From contig NW_026083047.1 of the NCBI RefSeq assembly GCF_020184175.1, forward strand, positions 124,001-188,000: 64,000 nt of DNA, read 5' to 3'. Origin of the DNA: Aphis gossypii. Lineage: Eukaryota; Arthropoda; Insecta; Hemiptera; Aphididae. The position numbers and the translations under genes are program-made. The notes below the pieces were generated by a model. That model made no database searches. It was not told the origin of the DNA and saw nothing but the letters and a program-made list of their open reading frames with translations. Shown here piece by piece: positions 55,417 to 64,000 of this stretch; the first letter of the stretch is position 1; every line of letters begins with the position of its first letter.

Positions 55417-58400
55417 CAGTGGCGGTTTAGGATGTATTTTTTTAGTGAGGCAACGAATGTATTACTTTCCCTCCCTTCATAACAAAAATTAAACTTATAT
55501 TGAAATCGGTTTCATTAGGCTCTGTGACAATAGGAACAGTTTATGATTATCTATATCGATGTGTTGTTGTTTATCGTGCTGCAATAACAGCTGCGGGCTG
55601 ACCATATTACCTACTCATCTATTTTTAGTACTCAGAGGCGATTTAAAACGAGCCTCACGATGATCATTACGCATGCGCAATTTTGCTTATTTAATAGTCG
55701 TGTGCATTCGCGTACTTATGTGTGTGTGTGTGTAATTCATGTACACAAGAAACAATTCAGAGGCGATGTTCAAGATATAATATGATTATCGCTTATCGCG
55801 ACATTTCGAGATCGAGTTTGACGACCTTTGCGGCTTTGTACGCAAAAAAGCTCGCCCGGGTCAACCGTCGTCCCCTCCTCTCTAGCCTGCACGACAACCG
55901 TGGATACTGGATATCCATCTACGCACGAAGTACTACCAGTTCTTCCGCGACCGTCGTATGGGACGTCGCATCTGTCGCGTGTGCGTATTTTTTCTTTAGT
56001 GCTGCTGTTGTGAGTGGTACGTGGCCTTTAACATCGTATGCTAATAGATTGCAAGGTCTTTACGTCGTCTGCGTTATTGACATTTGACGCTTTTATTGTT
56101 GTGCGTTGTGTGTAAAATTAACACCATGAGTGAAAAAAGAAAAACATTATATGATTTTTTTCAAAAAAAAAAACCAAAAATTAGTGATAGTGACAACGTG
56201 ATTGTTGGGAATACAACAGGTAAGTGAATAACCTATTGGCTAGATAAATATAAATTGCAATGAACTATTAATCATAAATTTCTCATCTTATTAACATTTT
56301 TGTTGAATATTTAGATGGATTGAATTCGCGAGACGATTCAGTGGATCTTCCTTCGGCTGCATCTCAAGAAGGTAATACTAATAATACTATAGTACCTAAG
56401 TATTTTTTTACAAATTAAACTAATCTGTCTTATAAATTATTTCTATTCTAAAAGACCATTTTTGTCATTATTTATAAATTATCATAAATATTATTATGTT
56501 TTTATACTGTTGTAATTTATAATGATACCTATCAAAAAAATAAGTTAATGATTATTAATTTTTTTTTTCTAGGAAAAGAGAAGTCTTCAGTTGATTTGGA
56601 GGAAATTAGTTTAAATTTAGGTACCTATTTAGTTTTTTCAATTATAACAAAATTGAATTGGTATGTGTTTTATAGTTATAACTTATAAGTAATTAATATA
56701 ATAACATTTTACAATTTGATATTAGATGTGTGCCTAATGACTAATATGTTATAATATTATATGTGTTTAAAGTGATAATAAAATATTTTGTATTTAACCT
56801 CTAAAAATAAAGTTGTTTTGTTATTTTTATTGTTATACTTGTTTATTATTAATTATATGTGTAGCTTGGTGTACATTGTAGCCTGTGTTTCTAATTTTAT
56901 ATTTGTTAATAAATTGGTAATTGTACATTTAACTTGTATTTATAATAAAGATGTTGCATAGCTGTGTCATACATTATAATGGTTTTTTTACTTAATTTTT
57001 ATATAAATATAAAGGTGAATGCTTGTGTTAAATGTTGTTATTAAGCAATTTGTGTTTTGTTAACAAGTTGTTGAATATATGATATATCTATAATGATTAA
57101 GTTTTTTTATCAATGTAATATTTTATTTGAATATTATATTGATTTTATTAAAATCAGTATAACATTTATAATTAAAATCATTTTAATTAATTCAATTAAT
57201 TAATTAATTGTATTGTAAATTAATTTTAATTTGGATGATTAAAATAGGTAACACATGGAGTAATTTTTTTTTAAATTTTTTTTTTTTTTACAAAAATAGA
57301 TATACAATATAATGTCCTCAAAACTAGTACTACTGGTATTATTCATCAGCCAACTAACTGCATTAGTGACAACGAACCTCCTGAATGTTGGGACTTGAAA
57401 CAAATAAAATATTTTTGTGAAGAATATCCTTGGATATATTTTAAAAATAAAAAATTGGGTTGTAAATTATGTCTAAAGGTGAATTTAAATATTGAAAAGA
57501 AACCAGAGTCTCATGTTCGAGTATCATCGGAATGGACTCAATGTAATATTGCTCCATCTGGGGATACCATTACCAAACAACAAGCTAGCTTGAGAAAAAA
57601 AATTTCGAAACATAAAGGGAGTCAGCCACATATTTCTGCCGAGAGCATAATTGAACGTAGTAAGCAAGAAACTTTTGAATTGCATGTATTAAAAACTACA
57701 AAATTGCAATTTGAAACAACAGAAAAAATATTTCGCACCGCCTACTTTATTGCTAAAAATCAGCGTCCATATGTCGACATGCCAAAATTGGTTGACCTAC
57801 AAGTTTTAAATGGTATTTCAATGGGTAGAGTTTTGCAATCTGATAAATCCTGTGCCACTATAATTGATCATATTGCAAATGAAATGAGGATTAAAATGTG
57901 TAAAGATATCATTGAAAATAACAGGAAATTATGTATTATAGTCGACGAATCAACAACATTAAGCAAAAAAACAATGTTGGTAATATGTTTAAGGTGTGCC
58001 ATTGGAGATGCTCTTGAAGTCAGTACTTTTTTTTTTGATATAGTCGAATTGGATTGTACAACGGCTGAATCGATAAAAACCGCTATACTTGACAATTTAT
58101 TTAAATATAATATTAATTTGGGGTTTCTGAAAAATAATTTAGTGGGCTTTGTAAGCGATGGAGCATCTACTATGTTGGGTAGGAAAGCTGGAGTTGGTGC
58201 TTTACTTCTAAACCATTTTCCTGACCTTATTGTGTGGCATTGTTGCAATCACCGGTTAGAACTTGCCGTAAGCGACACACTGAAAGAAGTAAATGGTGTC
58301 AACCATTTCCAATGTTTTTTTGAAAAATTATATTCTCTTTATCACCAGTCTCCGAAGAATATGAGAGAACTTAATGAATGTGCAGAATCATTAGAACAAA

Positions 58401-59545
58401 GGATTTTAAAGATAGGAAAAATATTTACTATTCGATGGGTAGCATCTAGTTATAGAACGGTTCGTGCTGTATGGAATAATTTTGCTGTCCTACATAAACA
58501 TTTTCTTGAAGCTTCTTTGGATAATACAAGAGACACAAAAGAAAGATCAAAGTATGCAGGTTTAAATAAAATGTTAACGTCCAATGATTTTATACTGAAT
58601 CTAGGAATATTACTTGATGCTTTACATGAGTTGTCTGATTTATCATGTCAACTACAAAACCGAGATTTGAGTTTGACTTCAGCGCATACTGTAATTGAGA
58701 GAACAATTCGTGTTATTGAAAGCATGGTTGAAACGGCGGGACCAAAACTTAAAGAAGTAAATTTAGCGTCTCAGGAAATGAGTTTTAAAGGAGTAAAACT
58801 TACATTTCACAAAAGCGTTCAAAAAATCAATTCTTCTCAATTTTTTAGAAGTCTTTCAAACAATCTTAAATCAAGATTATTCACTACACAGTCATCAAAT
58901 TCTTCTAATAATGCTTCTTCTAAATTTCAAGAAGAGTATGACCAATTATTGTCTGACTTAGATATTTTTGTTCCCAAAAATTGGCCCGATAACTTCAATA
59001 TACAATATGGTGATGATTGTATACGCCGATTGTCTAAAAAATTTAAAGTTGATGAGATCACTTCAGTAAGAGGCTTCCGTCAATTCAAAGACACAAAAGA
59101 AGATAATGTTGAAGATCTTAAACTACTAACTACTGCAATTAAGTGTATAGCAATTTCATCTTCTGAATGTGAGCGTTCATTCAGTTCGATGAATGAAATT
59201 GTATCCCCCAAAAGAAATTCTTTGGGATCAGTACATATTTCATCATTAGTGTTTATAAATTGTGTTGGTCCGCCAATTGACAAGATTAACACAACAAAAT
59301 GGATTGAATCGTGGGTGAAGAAAGGCAAACGAACAGCTGAAGAAGAAAATTGTCCTAAAAGGATCAAAATTACTGAAGAAAATGCATACAAGTCATTGTG
59401 GAATTTAATTAAAGAATAATACTTATCTCTGTAATTAGTTATATTATAATTTGTTTTTAAAATAAGTTTATAGTGATAGTAAATAAATGTTATGATTATA
59501 CTTACTACGGCTTTATGTACTACCTTATAGTGCCTTACTAAATGT
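55417..59545 (+). mobile_element. hAT transposon with intact transposase, right end damaged
   Basis: The left end CAGTGGCGGTTTAGGATG abuts the LINE fragment; CAGTGGCGG is a common hAT terminus. The subterminal AGTGAGGC is mirrored on the right by GCCTTACTAAA (59531), after which expected end sequence is replaced by a G-rich stretch leading to the Gypsy fragment. No 8-bp duplication can be checked because the right end is lost. The upstream region (55640-56120) is GC-richer than average and holds a TG microsatellite (55719). Confidence 0.65.
56126..59419 (+). CDS. hAT transposase (KIAA1586-like), four exons, intact
   Basis: Exons 56126-56219, 56315-56371, 56573-56620 and 57300-59419 join through GT-AG introns, always in the same phase, into 772 residues without a stop. 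The N terminus MSEKRKTLYDFFQKKKPKI is typical of this hAT group. Exon 4 starts with a cysteine cluster (FCEEYP...CKLCLKV), then RNase H-like motifs CIIVDESTTLSKK (first Asp), LVGFVSDGASTMLGR (second Asp) and VWHCCNHRLELAVSD (CxxH). The dimerisation region near the C terminus is AISSSECERSFSSMNEIVSPKRNSL. The group includes the domesticated human KIAA1586. Open frame and clean introns in a region of wrecks suggest either a young element or selection on the protein. Confidence 0.88.
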
Positions 59546-59617
59546 GTGGGGGTGGGGGGACAAAGTCCACAACGGGTTACTTTATAATTTATCTGCTATG
59601 GAACGGTGTTTTCTGAA
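59420..59617. other. Junction between hAT and Gypsy fragments
   Basis: Short noncoding stretch with a G-run (GGGGGTGGGGGG at 59549) and no recognised terminus of either element. Confidence 0.5.
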
Positions 59618-60436
59618 CTAAAACCAGCGTCCGTCCTCAATTTTTTTTCCAATTCGAGCACTGGGTGCGGCCCACGGTGAGGTACTCGGTTCTACGAGCC
59701 CCTGGGTCTCCATGTCGCGCACCATTTCGTCGATCGCCACTTGTTTTTGTTGTGGATACGGATATGGTTTTAGCGCGATGGGTGATGGGTCTTTTAGTAC
59801 AATTTCGTGTTCAATTAATTTGGTACGTCCTACTTTTTCACTGAATACTACCGCATATTTATTTAATATTTCGGTGAATTTCGCGCGAGTTTCGGTATCG
59901 TTACCAAATTCTAATTGTGATAGGTCGGGACTAGTGGTGGGTGGTTGTGCCTTCCCTTTCCAGCATGTCGACGTACGAACGTGCCTACCCAAATGTATTG
60001 TACCCGCGGCGTAATCCCAAGAGACTTCATTGTCAATAAGGAAGTCGTGTCCTAGTAACGCGTCGCAATACAAATTATCTAGAATAGTTGCTTCAAATCG
60101 TATATCGAGTGCTCCTATTCTAGCTTCGAATGAGGTGGTGCCACTGGTTGTCGCAGTGTGACCGTCTGCCATTCGGACTGAATTTGGTGGTCCGTGGGGG
60201 GGTGATTTGCCGTATTTACTGGCTATTATCGGGTTTACATACGATTTTTGCGCCTGCGAGTCTAATAGGGCTGTTACGAAGCCTGACCGAAATTCGAGTT
60301 CAACCCCAGGGGTCGGAATTTTGTCCGGGCGTGTTCGTGTACCATTACTAGTCGTATTTCCACAGGCCGAGCGAGACAGTGGGTTCTGAACCGCGACAGA
60401 GACTTTGATCTTCGGCGCTGATCGCCATGATCTCAC
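59618..60436 (-). pseudogene. Gypsy protease and start of reverse transcriptase
   Basis: The aspartic protease has its active-site Asp at residue 59 in ALLDSQAQKSYV; the usual pattern is DSGA or DTGA, so a Gln stands where Gly is expected. LLGHDFLI marks the second conserved protease segment. Then comes the polymerase lead-in (HEIVLKDPSPIALKPYP) and GLVEPSTSPWAAPSA, where the frame ends after a few more residues. Fingers, palm (YxDD), RNase H and integrase are absent. Truncated copy; no product expected. Confidence 0.8.
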
Positions 60437-60893
60437 TGTCCCTATCGACTGCCTCTGTGCCCGCCTGTGGTATTACGTGCGCAGACTGACCTAATGCGGG
60501 GGCATGCGTGGTGTTCGTGTTCGCGTCCCCGTCACCTGTGAAGGTGAACACCAGTGTCTCTGTTGCCTTTGTCCCTACACCTGCAGTTACCGCATGAGCC
60601 GGTTGGTGCTGAACACACGTGTCACCGGTGAGGTGAGTGTGAACGGCGCAATGGTGTAGGTTGGGGGTCTGTGAACGGGTGTCGATAGGTGTTGTGACGG
60701 AAAAAATTGTTGTAGTAGGTTGTTCTGTGTGCTGAACTTCCGTACTACGCGTTTTTCGATTACGCCTATTTTTTCCGTGTGTACTACCGATAATGTGTGT
60801 TGGTGGGTGGGGGGGAGGTGGTGAGTCGATGGGACGGACTAGTCCCCGTCGACTCCCCCGCCGTTTCCCGGCCTGGTCGGTCGGTGTGGGCAC
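60348..60893 (-). pseudogene. Gypsy gag-pol linker ORF
   Basis: Overlaps the end of the capsid ORF by 55 nt and the protease ORF by 89 nt in other frames. Rich in Pro, Thr, His and Arg (PIDSPPPPHPPTH, KNRRNRKTRS), no recognised domain. The overlaps may reflect frameshift expression, as in many Gypsy elements, or mutation. Confidence 0.5.
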
Positions 60894-61570
60894 CTACTGT
60901 TCCAATGGAGTTCCCCGCAGAACTTACACGGCCCCGGTGGCTGGTCATCAGATGATTTGCCAAAACATTTTTTTTTGACCGGGGGGGGGGGGGGTATTTG
61001 CGGGGTGTCCGGCCCCTTTTTGGGGTTTGGCGTCCAGCGTTGTGTGGGCGGGTTGGTGCTGTCCGTTTCCGGATCCAAAACGCCTGCGATGCGTCTCAGC
61101 TCGCTGAACGTTTGTGGTCGGTGCAAACGGAGGTGCGTACGAAACGTGTCGTGTGCTAGGCCAGCGATAATACCTACCAATTCCGATTCGGATAGGCCGG
61201 TGGTTACGCGGCGTGCTAGCTGATTTTTAGTTAACACGAATTCCGTTAGCGATTGTTTGGGCGTTTGTCGTGTTGACACGATGTCGGCGCGTAATCGAGA
61301 CTGAATTTCGGCGTTATTGAAATTTTCCAAAAATTCGTCCCGAAATTCTGCCCAGGATAGGTCGAGTGGCCTGATAGAGCTATACCACGTACTCGCCGTT
61401 CCTTTTAATTGCGGTTCGACCGCCCTGCACCAACCCGAGTGGTGTATACGAGCTTGCCCCAAAATCGCCTCGGTATTATCTATATATCGTACGGGGTCCT
61501 CGGCCCTTGTTCCAGTGAACTCAGGTAACGAGGCTCTTGGTGTACGCAAGTCCTCGTACGGTATTAACAC
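60839..61570 (-). pseudogene. Gypsy gag capsid and zinc knuckle
   Basis: 243 residues. The capsid part carries LPEFTGTRAEDPVRYIDNTE, GTASTWYSS and WAEFRDEFLENF, the retrotransposon gag pattern, plus SELVGIIAGL. A proline run (about 190-195) is followed by the knuckle CKFCGELHWNSRC, close to CCHC. The frame has no internal stop and ends in a basic-then-glycine tail. A TGA upstream near 61610 separates it from the SAP ORF. Proteins of this kind assemble the cytoplasmic particle. Confidence 0.8.
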
Positions 61571-62009
61571 CGAACGTTGACACGGTCGTGTCGCACGAAT
61601 ACCGCGATCTCACCCGCTAGACCCCCTTGCCTAGGTATCACCACTCGTTCGATAATCAATCGGGACACCCGAGCGATTAACCGAACCAGTTTCTGAGTCG
61701 GCGATGAGCCCCGAAGCTCCCGCGGCGTGGGTGACAACCACCGAGAGCTTCGGCGGCGTTTTTGTCTATCGTTAACCGTCGTTACGATCGATCCCCGCCC
61801 GCCGCCGTCCTATTTAAAGTCCGTGCTTTTATGCGTTTTTCCGCGACTGATCTATATATTTGATTTGTTGTTTCTTCTATTCACTTCGTTTTTCACACGA
61901 ACGTGATTTTTCTTGTATTGTACAATATATACATATTATTATATATATATCTAAACTTTCGTTTCTCTAATTATTTACCTTTGTCTTTCCTGTTATTAAT
62001 TTATATTAT
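61571..62009. other. Noncoding spacer between the two Gypsy gag ORFs
   Basis: Stops in all minus-strand frames; AT-rich part (61920-62010) next to a GC-rich part with a small inverted repeat (CCGAAGCTC / GAGCTTCGG, 61705-61760). Could be an intron, an insertion or a real inter-ORF spacer. Confidence 0.45.
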
Positions 62010-62831
62010 TTATATTACTTGTGCTACGTGACAACGTTCCTGTGTGCGTGCTTCGTACGGCGTGTATGCGGACATATTACCCGTCCGTCCCGTCACGTCG
62101 CCGTGCGTATTCTGCGCGGCTACGTGTTGATAGTCTGTCCGGACGGCGTAGCTGGCTCCGGGTAGAGCGTTGCCTGCACCGTCCGCGTTTGACTTACCCG
62201 ACTGGTCGTACTCACGTGTGTTTGCTACGACCTGTACGGGTGGCGGGGTGACGGGGGACCGCGCAGCTACCTGCTGCGGCGGCTGTTGTGCGAATGCACT
62301 GCGCATTTCAGTCATGAAATTTGCCATGCTCGCCTCGAGCGCCGACAAACGCGCCTCGAACGCGTTGATGTTGCGGTTCTGTGGCGGCGTCTGTTGTAGC
62401 ATCTGTAGCTGTGCCGCTGCGGTCTTAAATACATCGACGCTGGGCACGTTAGTGCCCGAGGTGGGTTGGACCTTGCCGTGTCCCGAGCCGCCGCCCGAGG
62501 TTAACTGCCATGCACTGGGGCATGCAGTGTTCGCCGTAGCCGGTTGTCCGGCGACCCAGCTCGCGTCCGTGCCTACCATTGTCGATGTTGCGTACGGCTG
62601 TTCTCCTGTGCCGTCCGTTTGCGTATTTGACGCAGACTGCACTGGATTAAACCGTACGTTGGCGGGGTCCTGTCCACTTTCCCTAATGAACTCCTCTAGC
62701 CTAATTATGACGTCTGACTTTGAGCCAGATATGCTTAGTCCAAGGGACGTACACTCGCCACCTAGCTCCGCTGTCGACAACTGTTGTAACGATTTGCCTG
62801 ACATATTGTTTTTTTTGTTTTTAAATAACAA
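62010..62831 (-). CDS. SAP-domain ORF at the 5' end of the Gypsy element
   Basis: 273 residues without a stop. Residues about 13-48 (LSTAELGGECTSLGLSISGS, then KSDVIIRLEEFI) have the helix-bend-helix pattern of a SAP domain, a DNA-binding module of nuclear proteins. The middle is low-complexity (Gly, Ser, Thr), followed by a possible coiled coil (LSALEASMANFMTEMRSAF) and a glutamine/proline stretch. A SAP module might tether the gag product or the element to chromatin; that is inference. It precedes the capsid ORF in the same orientation with a 439-nt gap. Confidence 0.7.
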   Translation of the reverse strand: MLFKNKKNNMSGKSLQQLSTAELGGECTSLGLSISGSKSDVIIRLEEFIRESGQDPANVRFNPVQSASNTQTDGTGEQPYATSTMVGTDASWVAGQPATANTACPSAWQLTSGGGSGHGKVQPTSGTNVPSVDVFKTAAAQLQMLQQTPPQNRNINAFEARLSALEASMANFMTEMRSAFAQQPPQQVAARSPVTPPPVQVVANTREYDQSGKSNADGAGNALPGASYAVRTDYQHVAAQNTHGDVTGRTGNMSAYTPYEARTQERCHVAQVI

Positions 62832-63545
62832 AAATACAGATGTAGACGTTAAACTATCGCGTTGACGGTAGCCTGTGCTTGTTGTACGGATGCTCCGAGA
62901 TTATTCGGTCGAGGGTGTGAGCGAGAAAGGGAAAGAGGAATAGAAATTATCTAACAAACAAAACAAACGGAATACGCGCGATGTTTACAATCAATATTTT
63001 GATTACACCCGCGCTGATGATAACCAGCTGTGCAGCTGATTGTGGTGTCGCCAGTACGGTCCAAAAATAACGTAAGTAGGTCAACGTACTAGGCGGCGGC
63101 GGTGAAACCTGTTTGTCTCGGCGGCGCGAGGCGGCTGTTCACGTTCGACGGCGGCGCGCGATTTTATTTTCGTGTGACGAAATTACCAACGGCGGCAGCG
63201 ATACTGGATCGGAGGTTCCTCACCTGTGCGCTGCGCTGCTATCTGTATTATCGTCGCGGTACGAAAAGCAAGTGTTCGGCGGGGTGGTGTTACGTTGCGT
63301 AATCACTTCCCAAGCCGTTTCACGGTTATTCTCGGTTGCGCGGAATTCCCTGTACGTACTATAATACTTTTTACGTAATCGTTAACTCGGGATTCCTAGC
63401 TAACCGGAAAACACACCTCTGGCTAAAATATCTTAATAATAATATAATATAAGCAATTTACCCGAGGTACGTGTCAGCGTGAAAGGAAACTCTTACCTTT
63501 ACGTTGACTTCTTTTTGAGGTGATTCCTCAGCGGGGAGCCAATTT
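62832..63545 (-). other. Gypsy 5' leader and primer-binding region
   Basis: Immediately inside the LTR the minus strand reads TTGGCTCCCCGCTGAGG, the expected place and style of a tRNA primer-binding site, though I cannot name the tRNA. The remaining leader is about 650 nt with no recognised gene; a donor-like AAAGGTAAGAG lies near 63500. Confidence 0.55.
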
Positions 63546-64000
63546 GACGCGGTGACGACGGTAGTGCTGTTGTTGGTGACCGCGGTTCATCGGTCTCGGT
63601 TGTATGTAGGAGAGAACACGATGAAAACAAAGAACGCACGGTTTCTGTTCCACGGGTGTGTGGGTGTTGGTTTTATTATAAAACAACGAAACAACAAAAG
63701 AAAATAAAAATAAAAAAAAACAAGAAGTAAGCCGATAGTGTGGCTGGGTTGTCGAACTTTTGGTGTACGCTGTTCGACGGTTAACGCAAGAGAGCCCGAC
63801 CGCCGGCGGCCGGTACTCGTTCGGCACGACCTGTCTTCCCGTCCTGCCTAGCCTTTGGGGCGTTGGTGGGAGAGTCGACAGAACCGTCTTTTCGTCGTCC
63901 GTGATGGCGGTTGATAAAGGTGCAGACCGGTCGCTGCGATGCCTGTACTTTGTACTGGCAGCCGTTGCGTACCGTGTCAACATCTCAAATGTATCATTAG
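63546..64000 (-). repeat. Gypsy 5' LTR, partial
   Basis: Ends with CGTCA before the primer-binding region and contains an AATAAA signal (minus strand, near 63670). The other end is outside the window. Its last 22 bases at the window edge (CATCTCAAATGTATCATTAG and two more) match the solo LTRs near 9973 and 37188 but the surrounding sequence does not. Confidence 0.6.

Larger units (their letters stand above)
59618..64000 (-). mobile_element. Gypsy-type LTR retrotransposon, 5' half
   Basis: In minus-strand order: 5' LTR (from beyond the window to about 63546), a primer-binding region, a leader, a SAP-domain ORF, a capsid/nucleocapsid ORF, a proline/threonine-rich linker, protease and the first part of reverse transcriptase, ending at 59618. 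The rest of pol and the 3' LTR are missing, replaced by the hAT-side sequence. The GC content is clearly higher than in all neighbours. Confidence 0.82.

Noticed and set aside
55719..55733. TG microsatellite as a regulatory element.
   Set aside because: Common simple repeat; nothing else supports a function.

Overview
This window looks like a transposon-dense, AT-rich stretch of an insect nuclear genome, most probably an aphid or close hemipteran relative. The basis is the mix of element families, short GT-AG introns inside transposase genes, and long AT-rich noncoding DNA. I see no prokaryotic operons, tRNA, rRNA or CRISPR array. Nearly every coding segment belongs to a mobile element. The only possible host-type gene is a three-exon fragment at 35977-36869.

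Layout. 1-4970: 3' part of a Helentron-type rolling-circle transposon whose polyprotein reads Rep (HUH), PIF1-type helicase, EEP endonuclease, then a ubiquitin-specific-protease (USP) domain; it is frameshifted. 6.9-15.5 kb: a decayed pogo/Tigger element, itself hit by a Jockey LINE fragment, a solo LTR, a Helitron-end fragment and a long noncoding repeat. 15.6-18.9 kb: a decayed hAT element. 19-22 kb: a foldback repeat, a 194-bp MITE and AT-rich DNA. 22.2-28.0 kb: a second Helentron copy, split by a small hAT-type element that was in turn split by an intact Tc1/mariner-like element of Sailor (DD82E) type. 29.6-30.4 kb: a GC-rich block of four hairpins and a minisatellite. 31.5-35.5 kb: a canonical Helitron (minus strand) with both ends but no helicase. 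36.0-37.4 kb: gene fragment cut by a second solo LTR.

38.3-44.3 kb: a 6.1-kb DNA transposon with long terminal inverted repeats, repeated 9-bp subterminal motifs and one long ORF of a DUF7869-like family. 44.5-47.4 kb: exon-like fragments with short zinc-knuckle modules, then an inverted duplication. 48.6-55.4 kb: two decayed transposase genes and a LINE reverse-transcriptase fragment. 55.4-59.5 kb: a hAT element with an apparently intact four-exon transposase gene. 59.6-64.0 kb (minus strand): the 5' half of a Gypsy-type LTR retrotransposon whose first ORF carries a SAP domain.

The most useful observations are the USP domain in a rolling-circle transposon, the three-level nest at 24.8-27.7 kb with its empty site preserved in the other Helentron copy, two intact spliced transposase genes (Sailor, hAT), and the DUF7869-like element with its repeated terminal motif.
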